DNA of 8,208 nt from Paludibacter sp. Lineage in GTDB: Bacteria; Bacteroidota; Bacteroidia; Bacteroidales; Paludibacteraceae. The translations under genes and the position numbers were made by a program. Below the pieces are notes generated by a model. That model saw nothing but the letters and a program-made list of their open reading frames with translations, made no database searches and was not told where the DNA came from. The stretch covers positions 1 to 8,208 of the forward strand of contig JAITXR010000281.1 of NCBI GenBank assembly GCA_031284665.1, in the 5' to 3' direction. This document shows, piece after piece, positions 1-6,171 of the stretch. Within the stretch, counting starts at the first letter, position 1. Each line of letters opens with the position of its first letter.

Positions 1-30
1 TTGCATTTTTTCAAATTTTATTAAAAAAAC

Positions 31-60
31 TTGCATCTTCAAAAAAAATGAATAACTTTG
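31..60 (+). promoter_or_regulatory. Bacteroidota-type promoter upstream of the orphan toxin gene
   Basis: TTG at 31-33, a 19-nt spacer, then TAACTTTG at 53-60, matching the Bacteroidota sigma-ABfr consensus (TTTG at -33, TAnnTTTG at -7). Transcription would begin near 67, just before the repeat that supplies the start of the next open frame. The same TAACTTTGCAAC core recurs at 2252-2263. Confidence 0.7.
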
Positions 61-80
61 CAACCGAATTATTACCCCCT

Positions 81-156
81 TGTTCGCCATAGGCTGTACC
101 AAAGAAACAACAAAGGTGCGTTCCAAACAAGGAATGAACCTTGCCGGAACGAGGGG
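81..156 (+). repeat. Modular hairpin repeat, copy R0 (short variant)
   Basis: It begins with a 23-bp stretch (81-103) that recurs exactly at 1552-1574, including the shared core CGCCATAGGC (85-94). The end is a nested hairpin: outer arms CGTTCC (119-124) and GGAACG (146-151), inner arms CAAGG (128-132) and CCTTG (139-143). It closes with ACGAGGGG, after which the toxin-family sequence starts at once. It lacks the two central hairpins of copies R2 and R3. It overlaps the first codons of the downstream frame, so it is transcribed and probably translated. Confidence 0.75.
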
Positions 157-775
157 TATTATCGGAGGTGCATTTGCATCTGTAACTTCAGGAATAGAAG
201 CTTATGGTAATTATCAAGATGGATATGGGTTTCATACAAATGATGGAGTTTTTAATAAAATGACAAATGATGCTTTTACTGGGAATGCAGTTGCAGGAAC
301 ATATACAATTGACCCTACTAAAGCGCAAAAAGCATTAGATTTTTGGCAGGCAAGAAATGGAGGTCCTATTTTAACTTTTAAACCAGGACAGTTAAAAGGC
401 TCTACTGATGTTTATGGGAATATAGGAATTGGAGAAGGTGCTTTTGTTGGAGGACAAAAAGCAGTAAGAGAACAAATTAGTCATGAAATGGGGCACTACA
501 TAAATAATGTAAATTGGGATAATGGAATAGTGGGTGGTAAAGTTTCAAATCCTAATTTTATTAATACAAATGCGTCTTTTGGAAATGATGGAACTTATGG
601 ATATTATGGAGCTATCAAAAATGCCGGACAATATCATTCAGGATATAGTATTATTTCAAACAATACATATGATAGACCAGGCACTTCTTGGTATGTGATG
701 AATCCGCATAAAAGTGCCGCATGGCAGTCTTTTGGCTGGACGAAGTGGTTCTATCTAATTCCTCGTAGATTTTAA
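134..775 (+). CDS. Orphan polymorphic-toxin (Rhs-type) C-terminal fragment with HExxH metallopeptidase motif
   Basis: From the ATG at 134 the product is 213 aa. A TTG at 80 would give 231 aa, but it lies in repeat R0, and TTG starts are rare in this phylum. The first ~8 residues still come from the repeat. A Gly/Ala-rich stretch (GGAFASVTSGIEAYGNYQDG) then resembles the linker that follows the Rhs core in Bacteroidota polymorphic toxins. No Rhs/YD repeats precede it, so the gene is an orphan C-terminal module. HEMGH at residues 117-121 (SHEMGHYIN) is a zinc-peptidase motif; the third metal ligand is not obvious. There is no signal peptide, so export would depend on the missing N-terminal part. 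The gene 4 nt downstream could be its immunity partner. The HExxH motif is seen directly; the toxin role is inferred. Confidence 0.6.
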   Translation: MNLAGTRGIIGGAFASVTSGIEAYGNYQDGYGFHTNDGVFNKMTNDAFTGNAVAGTYTIDPTKAQKALDFWQARNGGPILTFKPGQLKGSTDVYGNIGIGEGAFVGGQKAVREQISHEMGHYINNVNWDNGIVGGKVSNPNFINTNASFGNDGTYGYYGAIKNAGQYHSGYSIISNNTYDRPGTSWYVMNPHKSAAWQSFGWTKWFYLIPRRF

Positions 776-779
776 AAAT

Positions 780-1262
780 ATGAAAATGAAAAAAGCAGTT
801 TTATTAATTATTTTAATAATGGTAGCATATACCGTAAAAGGGCAATCCCTTAACATTTCGTATTCATTAAAGGATAGTTGTATAAATATTAATGAACAAT
901 TGATACCAATTCAAATAACTATTCAAAATGATATGGATGACAATATCTGGATTGATTTGAACGCTATAGAATTTGTAATATGCCGAAATGATACAATTTT
1001 GAATCCATTTGATATAATAGCAATAGGTTCTGATTATATACCTGATAATGAAGAGGCTATAAAAAACGGTTTTGTTTTAATAAAAAGAAATAGTAACTTA
1101 ACAATTATTAGACATACCAGTATATTTAGAACTTATCAATTAGATTATCAAAAGCATAATACTCTAAAAGGTTACTATAGAAAAGCGCGAAATAAGAGAT
1201 TTAGCAAAGTATATGATTGTAATCGAAATATTGGAGAATATGAATTCATGATATGTAATTAG
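780..1262 (+). CDS. Signal-peptide protein of unknown function, candidate immunity protein
   Basis: 160 aa. The N-terminus has lysines followed by a strongly hydrophobic stretch (residues 5-19) and a likely signal-peptidase site near VKG-Q, so the protein should be periplasmic or otherwise exported. I do not recognise a family. The mature part alternates beta-like stretches (NISYSL, IPIQITIQ, WIDLNAIEFVI) and ends in a basic segment (YRKARNKRFSKVYD). It starts 4 nt after the toxin fragment's stop, so the two should be co-transcribed. A second ATG at 786 would still preserve the signal peptide. By position it could be an immunity protein; if so, its export implies the toxin acts in the periplasm. 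That role is inference only. A strong terminator follows at 1333-1371. Confidence 0.7.
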   Translation: MKMKKAVLLIILIMVAYTVKGQSLNISYSLKDSCININEQLIPIQITIQNDMDDNIWIDLNAIEFVICRNDTILNPFDIIAIGSDYIPDNEEAIKNGFVLIKRNSNLTIIRHTSIFRTYQLDYQKHNTLKGYYRKARNKRFSKVYDCNRNIGEYEFMICN

Positions 1263-1273
1263 TAGTGATTCCC

Positions 1274-1322
1274 GCGTTCCGACAATGGCTCCCCCGCGTG
1301 GTGCAAGTCTGCGACTTGTACC
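1274..1322 (+). repeat. Modular hairpin repeat, copy R1 left part
   Basis: It opens with GCGTTCCGACAATGGCTC (1274-1291), identical to the start of the 125-bp units at 1589 and 2062. It then diverges into a different hairpin: GGTGCAAGT (1300-1308) and ACTTGTACC (1314-1322) around CTGCG, with one G-T pair. It lies 11 bp behind the stop of the preceding gene. Confidence 0.65.
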
Positions 1323-1332
1323 GGTAATCATT

Positions 1333-1371
1333 AATAACAGCAATCCTAAAAAAGGCTTGCTGTTATTTTTT
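1333..1371 (+). terminator. Intrinsic terminator of the toxin/immunity-like transcript
   Basis: Perfect 11-bp arms, AATAACAGCAA (1333-1343) and TTGCTGTTATT (1357-1367), enclose a 13-nt loop. A run of six T follows (1366-1371). It sits 70 nt behind the stop at 1262 and just before a new promoter, so it separates two transcription units. Confidence 0.75.
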
Positions 1372-1376
1372 GTGGC

Positions 1377-1406
1377 TTGAAATTTGTAAATGTTTTTGTA
1401 CTTTTG
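1377..1406 (+). promoter_or_regulatory. Bacteroidota-type promoter upstream of the DUF4160 remnant
   Basis: TTG at 1377-1379, a 19-nt spacer, then TACTTTTG at 1399-1406 (TAnnTTTG). It overlaps a 13-bp direct repeat, TTTTGTGGCTTGA, at 1368-1380 and 1402-1414. It would transcribe the repeat end at 1431-1460 and the gene fragment behind it. Confidence 0.55.
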
Positions 1407-1430
1407 TGGCTTGATAATTTAAAAATATAA

Positions 1431-1460
1431 CCACAAGTCACAGACTTGCGGCACGAGGGG
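1431..1460 (+). repeat. Modular hairpin repeat, copy R1 right part
   Basis: CCACAAGTC (1431-1439) and GACTTGCGG (1443-1451) form a hairpin with 8 of 9 pairs, followed by CACGAGGGG. The ACGAGGGG end is the same one that closes R0 at 149-156. The DUF4160 fragment begins directly behind it. Confidence 0.55.
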
Positions 1461-1669
1461 TACAAGCGTGGATATTGATACATAATGAAGATTTGCTTGC
1501 CGATTGGGAATTGGCAAAAGCAGGAGAGCCTATTTTTAAAATTGAACCCAATGTTCGCCATAGGCTGTACCAAAAATGCATAAAAGCCGCGTTCCGACAA
1601 TGGCTCTGCCTTGTCGGGGGTATGAAAGCAGGTTGTACCTGTGCAAAGCTGTTTGTTACACGCAGGTAG
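1460..1669 (+). pseudogene. C-terminal remnant of a DUF4160-family gene
   Basis: In one frame, 1460-1549 reads VQAWILIHNEDLLADWELA followed by KAGEPIFKIEP. I recognise this as the C-terminal helix and tail of Bacteroidota DUF4160 proteins, which usually end in a stop soon after KIEPL-type residues. The first half or more of the family is missing: upstream the frame passes into the repeat end (CACGAGGGG) and meets a stop at 1415 without an ATG. Downstream the frame runs into repeat R2 (from 1552) and stops only at 1669, so the last ~40 residues are repeat-derived. The only initiator in frame is TTG at 1475. The gene is broken at both ends, each break at a repeat. The family call is from memory. 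Confidence 0.6.
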
Positions 1670-1718
1670 AACCTGCTCGGATAGTTCAGGCAAGGTATGA
1701 ACCTTGCCTGAACGAGGG
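1552..1718 (+). repeat. Modular hairpin repeat, copy R2 (full)
   Basis: The lead segment (1552-1574) is identical to 81-103. The 125-bp core at 1589-1713 matches 2062-2186 at 119 of 125 positions by hand count. Hairpins in order: CCGACAA/TTGTCGG (1594-1600, 1611-1617), CAGGT/ACCTG (1629-1641), GCAGGT/ACCTGC (1662-1676), and a perfect 13-bp stem GTTCAGGCAAGGT/ACCTTGCCTGAAC (1684-1713). An outer pair CGTTC (1590-1594) and GAACG (1710-1714) could close the unit. It ends in CGAGGG, 29 bp before the next gene. No T-run follows the stems, so it does not look like a terminator. Confidence 0.85.
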
Positions 1719-1746
1719 TTATTTATTAATCTTAAAAAATAAAAAT

Positions 1747-2049
1747 ATGTTCAGAATCTTAAAAAATAAAATATTTGAGGGCATAATAATGTTATTATTT
1801 GTAATTTGTATGGTTTTTGATTGTTTTTATGATTTCATTGATAATAGGATAATAGCAATTATCTGTGTTTCAATATGCATTCTTGGTTTTTTTAATTCTT
1901 TAGTAGAGAAATTTGATGAAAAATTTGGGACAAAAAGCAAAAACATTATAAATGACAATGTTTTTGTTGCAATTACTTGTAGTATTGTGATAGGAATAAT
2001 TGTTATTCATATTATATTTGGCTTGAAAATCTGGATTTTTGCGCCATAG
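1747..2049 (+). CDS. Small three-helix membrane protein of unknown function
   Basis: 100 aa from the ATG at 1747. The open frame extends back to 1576, but that part is repeat R2, so the ATG after it is preferred. Hydrophobic segments lie at about 11-28, 34-50 and 71-92. A charged stretch (VEKFDEKFGTKSKN, 53-66) separates the second and third. No family recognised. The codons for the last two residues (Ala-Pro) and the TAG stop are supplied by the start of repeat R3 (CGCCATAG at 2042-2049). The gene therefore fills the space between two near-identical repeats. A small membrane protein in such a place might be an orphan immunity protein, but nothing in the sequence proves that. Confidence 0.6.
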   Translation: MFRILKNKIFEGIIMLLFVICMVFDCFYDFIDNRIIAIICVSICILGFFNSLVEKFDEKFGTKSKNIINDNVFVAITCSIVIGIIVIHIIFGLKIWIFAP

Positions 2050-2192
2050 ACATTTGCGTCTGCGTTCCGACAATGGCTCTGCCTTGTCGGGGGTATGGGA
2101 GCAGGTTGTACCTGCACAATGCTGTTTGTTACACGCAGGTAGAACCTGCTCGGATAGTTCAGGCAAGGTATGAACCTTACCTGAACTATCCG
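2041..2192 (+). repeat. Modular hairpin repeat, copy R3 (full, intact terminal hairpin)
   Basis: The lead segment shares CGCCATAG with R0 and R2. The core at 2062-2186 matches R2 at 119 of 125 positions. The terminal hairpin is longer than in R2: 19-nt arms at 2151-2169 and 2174-2192 around loop ATGA, with one mismatch, ending in CTATCCG rather than CGAGGG. On the opposite strand both R2 and R3 give spurious reading frames that begin MPELSEQVLPACNKQ. Confidence 0.85.
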
Positions 2193-2229
2193 TAAAACAG
2201 TAAAAACGAAAGTTTTAACAAAAGATATT

Positions 2230-2259
2230 TTTTTTTCAACAAATATATGCGTAACTTTG
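2230..2259 (+). promoter_or_regulatory. Bacteroidota-type promoter for the small conserved protein
   Basis: TAACTTTG at 2252-2259 is a full -7 match. The -33 position falls in a T-run (TTT at 2230-2232) rather than TTG. Transcription would start about 30 nt before the ATG at 2295. Confidence 0.55.
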
Positions 2260-2294
2260 CAACGTAAAATAAACTCCAATAAAAGATATACAAT

Positions 2295-2531
2295 ATGTTA
2301 GAAAAAGAATTTGAATACTATCTTAAAAATCAAGATGCTTTGGTTAAAAATTACAATAATAAATTTATTGTAATTGTAGGCGAAAGTGTTGTAGGTGCTT
2401 ATGAAACATACGCAGATGCTTATTTTTCCAGCATTAAGACACTTGAACTTGGCACGTTTTTAATACAAAAATGCACTGAGGGAGAAGAGGCATATACACA
2501 ACATTTTCATTCGCGAGTAGCATTTGCATAG
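2295..2531 (+). CDS. Small conserved Bacteroidota protein (DUF5678-like)
   Basis: 78 aa, no signal peptide, no membrane segment, so cytoplasmic. The pattern EFEYYLKNQDALVKNYNNKF, then IVIVGESVVGAYETYADAY, LGTFLIQKC and YTQHFHSRVAFA matches a small protein I recall as common in Bacteroidota and resembling DUF5678. Relatives often sit just before a retropepsin-like aspartyl-protease gene. Here no such gene follows: 16 nt downstream lies the end of a convergent gene. It has its own promoter at 2252-2259. Molecular function is unknown. The length is about normal for the family, so it looks intact. Confidence 0.75.
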   Translation: MLEKEFEYYLKNQDALVKNYNNKFIVIVGESVVGAYETYADAYFSSIKTLELGTFLIQKCTEGEEAYTQHFHSRVAFA

Positions 2532-2547
2532 GGCAAGTTAATTCTTT

Positions 2548-3741
2548 TCAAAAAGCATATCCAAACAGAACATTCATATCACCGGCTACACTCATTACTC
2601 GAAGAATGAGTGCCTCTTTTTTACTCACACGGTAGTCGAAGCCTAAGCCGATATAACTGGAAACCCCTTTTGTGGGCAAATCGTTGTTTCTTGCACCATA
2701 AACGCTGCGTTCTGTTAATTGGAAAAGATGCAAAATGGAAAAACCGGCTTCTGCAACCGGACGAAAGTTGTATTTCGGATATTCATACTTCGCACCTATA
2801 TTCACAATAAGCACATTAGATTGATAGGAATAAGCACCCTTTCGATTGTATTTTTCGTAAACCAACTTGTTCCCTTTTATAACTTCCCGAAAGTCTTTAT
2901 CCGTTTGGGCTTCGTGCTTGGACACAGTAGCATCCAGCTGTAAACTCCACGATTGCGACCATCGGGAATTTTTGAGATTAACGCCAAATCCCACAGCCGG
3001 CGATACATTAGATACCGCCAAATCGTCATAAGCTGTGCTAAAAACATAGGTGAATTGACGAACCCCTGCATGAAGCGATAAGGAAACATCCATATACGTT
3101 TTGTCCGGATGTTGATTTTCAAAGACGATACATTCCTCTCCCGTAGTGCATACTTCGTTGTGATACTTCTTTGCAATGTTGATAAAAGACCGTTGATTGA
3201 ATCCTAAACTCTTAGTCTGCTGAACAATGGGCTGGTAGTCGCGAAAAATATAGGTAACGTATCCGACGTATTTCTTGTCCGAAACAAGGTTGGTACCGTC
3301 AATATAGTCCGGTTTTTTTGTAACTACAGTCATTTCTCCGTCTTGGTTCTCGAAGCCAAAATACATTTGCGTTCCATCGTGATAGTAATACAAATTTATA
3401 AGACCTTGAAGTAAATATTCCAAAAAAACTTTTTTAGTAACACTATCCACGGTTATTTCGTGCGAAACATAGTACTTGCCGCTTTCCGAAAAGCGATACC
3501 CTGCTATCTCTCCCGGATGATAGTTTGTCGGCTTCGCGTCTATATCTGTGGCAAAACGACATATTTCGGAATTGTCTTTGTCGGTTCGGAAGTCAATCCA
3601 CCCGAGAACCGTGTCCTTTTCGAGGGTAACAATGTATCCGCTTTTGTAATTGTCATACTGTGCCACCATTACAGCAGCCACACATAAAAAACCAAGAACA
3701 AAGACATTCTTTCTAATCCAATTACTTTTTTGTGTTTTCAT
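2548..3741 (-). CDS. Outer-membrane beta-barrel-type protein
   Basis: 397 aa. Residues 1-28 form a signal peptide (basic start, hydrophobic core, cut near VMVAQ). Residues ~35-95 (GYIVTLEKDTVLGWIDFR through HPGEIAGYRFSESGKYYV) match a domain I recall from Bacteroidota surface proteins with the theme 'GYIVTNNGDTIxGxIDY'. Residues ~215 to the end are alternating amphipathic strands (LSLHAGVRQFTYVF, SPAVGFGVNLK, WSLQLDATVS, VLIVNIGAKYEY, YIGLGFDYRV) ending in a C-terminal Phe. This is typical of an outer-membrane barrel in the PorT/OmpA-barrel style. It lies 113 nt behind the lipoprotein gene on the same strand, with promoter-like motifs in the gap, so it may be its own unit. Substrate or partner unknown. 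Confidence 0.75.
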   Translation of the reverse strand: MKTQKSNWIRKNVFVLGFLCVAAVMVAQYDNYKSGYIVTLEKDTVLGWIDFRTDKDNSEICRFATDIDAKPTNYHPGEIAGYRFSESGKYYVSHEITVDSVTKKVFLEYLLQGLINLYYYHDGTQMYFGFENQDGEMTVVTKKPDYIDGTNLVSDKKYVGYVTYIFRDYQPIVQQTKSLGFNQRSFINIAKKYHNEVCTTGEECIVFENQHPDKTYMDVSLSLHAGVRQFTYVFSTAYDDLAVSNVSPAVGFGVNLKNSRWSQSWSLQLDATVSKHEAQTDKDFREVIKGNKLVYEKYNRKGAYSYQSNVLIVNIGAKYEYPKYNFRPVAEAGFSILHLFQLTERSVYGARNNDLPTKGVSSYIGLGFDYRVSKKEALILRVMSVAGDMNVLFGYAF

Positions 3742-3758
3742 ACTATTTAATTGTTTTA

Positions 3759-3826
3759 CAAAATTATACTGTCAATTTATTCGTACATTCAAGTAACAAA
3801 TATAATTTTTTGATTTTGCAAATATA
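3759..3826 (-). promoter_or_regulatory. Cluster of possible -7 elements upstream of the barrel gene
   Basis: On the minus strand three TAnnTTTG matches occur: TATATTTG at 3826-3819, TATATTTG at 3804-3797, and TAATTTTG at 3766-3759. None has a well-placed TTG at -33, and the region is very AT-rich, so some are probably chance. The last one would give a leader of about 15 nt before the ATG at 3741. Confidence 0.3.
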
Positions 3827-3854
3827 GTTAAAAATATTCATTATGTAACGGATT

Positions 3855-4544
3855 TTACTCCAATAATCCTGACTTTTTGAAAATTTGTTCCAGCAAATCA
3901 GAACTTTGGTCGTAAAACTCATTGTCGAGATTGTGAAAATATTGCTCTGCAAAAGCAGTTCCGGACTTTGTACCGTTTGAATACATCTCGTTTTTGCGTT
4001 CGGTGGCGACAGTGCCCATCTCTAAGGTTATTCCATCTTTGTCTTTCAGCACATAGCTTGCCGCCAACAACGGACTGCCGCTGCAAAATCTTTTTTGAGC
4101 ACCACCACCATACACATACACCAGAAAATAGCCGAACCAGCGACTGTGATATTCGTACAAATTTGGTACTTTTGTCAGGTTAATTTCCAAAATTCGCCCA
4201 TCAAGTTTGTCCCGCAAATTGTAGATTTTGTCCTTGTGGTACATCACTTCGCTGAAAAGATTGATAAAATATTGATTGTTGATTTCGGTTTGTGTGCTCT
4301 CGCCACCAGCCCAAAGAAAGATTGCAGGCACAAAAAATGTTTTTGTACGGCGCGTGCTCACTTGCTCGTCCTGCACGGGTATTGCGGCAGCGCCAAGTTG
4401 CAGATAATCGGTGTTCTGCATAGGTGTGCCCATCATTGTTGGCTTCAAAGTGTTGAGTGCAGCCTTAGTGAAACCTTCTGTACTCACACAACTCGAAAAA
4501 AACAAAACGCCACAAAATACAAATATTAAATTCTTTGGTTTCAT
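3855..4544 (-). CDS. Predicted lipoprotein of unknown function
   Basis: 229 aa. The N-terminus MKPKNLIFVFCGVLFFSSC has a hydrophobic core and a lipobox-like end (FFSSC), so Cys19 would be lipidated and the protein anchored to the membrane. The residues after Cys (VSTEG) do not resemble the acidic export signal that sends lipoproteins to the surface in some Bacteroidota, which points to periplasmic facing. The mature protein is mixed alpha/beta, with a Gly-rich turn (YVYGGGAQKRF) near residue 150. It ends in a charged helix (DQSSDLLEQIFKKSG). No family recognised. Its ATG lies 7 nt behind the stop of the DUF6055-like protease gene, so the two are almost certainly co-transcribed and may act together at the envelope. 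Confidence 0.75.
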   Translation of the reverse strand: MKPKNLIFVFCGVLFFSSCVSTEGFTKAALNTLKPTMMGTPMQNTDYLQLGAAAIPVQDEQVSTRRTKTFFVPAIFLWAGGESTQTEINNQYFINLFSEVMYHKDKIYNLRDKLDGRILEINLTKVPNLYEYHSRWFGYFLVYVYGGGAQKRFCSGSPLLAASYVLKDKDGITLEMGTVATERKNEMYSNGTKSGTAFAEQYFHNLDNEFYDQSSDLLEQIFKKSGLLE

Positions 4545-4551
4545 TATTGTT

Positions 4552-6084
4552 TTATTTATTTTGAATCATTATCTTTGTCGTTTTTCCGTTTGTGGTAACA
4601 AGGTAAATGCCAACAGGAAGTTTGTTTTGCCAATCAAAATTATCGGCGTTTCCTTTGTAACGAACTTGCCCCATCAGATTGCGAACGGTTACTTCATTGC
4701 TGTTTGGATAAATAATATCCGACACAGCGGTAGTAATATTTGTTTCGCCTACAAGGTTGGTATTAAGGAATTTCACACGGTAGCCCCATTGTTCATCGTT
4801 GGTGTCGTTGTCATCCCATTCGTGGTGCCAATGTTGTGTAGGTGCACCGGTAACCACAAACCACAACCGCCCTCCGGCAGGACAAGCAAAAGTTATCGTG
4901 TCGCGCGGCACAATGTCGGGGGAAGAAGTGTGTGCTGAGTGCATTGGGCTGTAAGTGCGCGTGCCGTCAGCCGCTTGATGCACAAAACCGAAACGCCAGC
5001 CGTTTTTACTTGGATTTTTTGCACGAAAACCATTGCTCGCATTGCCAAGTATCCCTTCAAAAGCGGCTACAATGGTGGTAGTGCCTTGTGTCAGATTTAA
5101 GCGAATGACGTTATAACCATAGTTTTCGGGACAATTAGAAGCATCTATTCTCCAATATCCTGCTGTGTCGGCATTCATTTTGGTTTGCGCACGGCTGAGG
5201 ATTCTTGATGCACCATTGGCGCGAAGCGCAGGAATATCCCACGTAACAAAACGCGTGGCACAATCGTATATTTCATCGTTAAATTCTTCTTGTGTGATGC
5301 CTGTTATGCGCTGATAAGCCTCCACAGGGTCTTCGGGCGAGTGCGATTGCTGCCACAAACGACCGATAAAATCCATTCCGTGCAAATAACTCCAATAATC
5401 CTGAATGAAAAAGTTATCATAACGTGGTGTTTCGTGCAGAATATGCTTGTGGGCTGTTTTCAAATAGTTATTAAACCTGCCATCGGTAAACTGTTGCGTG
5501 GGGAAAACTTTGAACGCCTGCCATTGTGCACACATCTCCCAAAAGCAGTTGCCTCCTGCTCCGTTATTGCCAAGTCCATACATCCAGCCGCCCTGCCAGC
5601 CGTCGCAATGCACCTGATATTGGAAACAATGCCCTACCTCGTGCGCCACCGTAACACCCAATGCGGACGCTGCCCATGTGCTTAAATTCAACACCCCAAT
5701 CTTATCGTCCATTCCCGACCCGGAGGCTATCCAGTCGGCAGTGTGATACAATCGGATAATTATTTTATACAAATCGGTTTTGGAATTGCCCCGCGTGATA
5801 AATTTCAATGAGTCGGCATAAAAATCGAAACAGGTTTCGGCAAGCGCAAGGATAGACTGTACATTTGCCGTATAGCCGCCCACTTGTACCCCATTGGGAT
5901 TGCTTCCATAGCCCGCCTCCCAAAACACAATAAAGTTGTCGGACTGAATACTGCGCTCGTAGCACCACTGGTTGGTATTGTCATTCACATTGCCCAATGC
6001 CGAAGGGACATAAATCTGTTTTCCTGCCACCGTAGCCGAGAATGTACAAAGAAAAATTGAAGACAACAAAAAGGATTTTTTCAT
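4552..6084 (-). CDS. Secreted DUF6055-like zinc metalloprotease with T9SS sorting domain
   Basis: 510 aa. Signal peptide at ~1-21 (cut near TVAGK). The catalytic region carries HEVGH at 148-152 (TVAHEVGHCFQYQ). It is followed by FWEMCAQWQAF at 181-191, where Glu183 is a plausible third zinc ligand, as in gluzincin-type peptidases and DUF6055 proteins (HEFGH...WE..A.W). Cysteines are frequent (41, 85, 153, 160, 180, 185, 275), consistent with disulfides outside the cytoplasm. Residues ~315-440 look like a beta-sandwich accessory domain. Residues ~453-510 (VTVRNLMGQV, then LPVGIYLVTTNGKTTKIMIQ) are a typical type A T9SS C-terminal sorting domain, so the enzyme should cross the outer membrane and be released or surface-attached. 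It is first of a pair with the lipoprotein gene. Substrate unknown; peptidase activity is inferred from motifs. Confidence 0.8.
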   Translation of the reverse strand: MKKSFLLSSIFLCTFSATVAGKQIYVPSALGNVNDNTNQWCYERSIQSDNFIVFWEAGYGSNPNGVQVGGYTANVQSILALAETCFDFYADSLKFITRGNSKTDLYKIIIRLYHTADWIASGSGMDDKIGVLNLSTWAASALGVTVAHEVGHCFQYQVHCDGWQGGWMYGLGNNGAGGNCFWEMCAQWQAFKVFPTQQFTDGRFNNYLKTAHKHILHETPRYDNFFIQDYWSYLHGMDFIGRLWQQSHSPEDPVEAYQRITGITQEEFNDEIYDCATRFVTWDIPALRANGASRILSRAQTKMNADTAGYWRIDASNCPENYGYNVIRLNLTQGTTTIVAAFEGILGNASNGFRAKNPSKNGWRFGFVHQAADGTRTYSPMHSAHTSSPDIVPRDTITFACPAGGRLWFVVTGAPTQHWHHEWDDNDTNDEQWGYRVKFLNTNLVGETNITTAVSDIIYPNSNEVTVRNLMGQVRYKGNADNFDWQNKLPVGIYLVTTNGKTTKIMIQNK

Positions 6085-6171
6085 GATAATTACTGTTGCG
6101 ATTTTAGATGTATAAGGATTTTATTTAATTTGCAATTTATTGAATATCCAACTCCTGTTTCGCTGTGGCGG

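Noticed and set aside
81..2192. Integron with attC sites
   Set aside because: The gene-plus-hairpin layout is suggestive, but the repeats lack the RYYYAAC and GTTRRRY core sites, and no integron integrase is present in the window.
2151..2192. Hairpin as an intrinsic terminator for the membrane-protein gene
   Set aside because: The stem is long and stable, but no T-run follows on either strand, and it belongs to the repeat family.
1346..2279. Minus-strand reading frames beginning MPELSEQVLPACNKQ (1346-1693 and 1900-2166), and the frame at 2007-2279
   Set aside because: They lie in the hairpin repeats and share residues only because the repeats are near-identical DNA. There is no promoter, and the protein composition is implausible.
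3857..5404. 16-bp direct repeat ACTCCAATAATCCTGA at 3857-3872 and 5389-5404
   Set aside because: Both copies are inside unrelated coding sequence read in different frames, with no shared flanks; most likely chance.
5290..5685. Plus-strand 131-codon open frame
   Set aside because: Antisense to the catalytic part of the metalloprotease gene; no recognisable domain or promoter.
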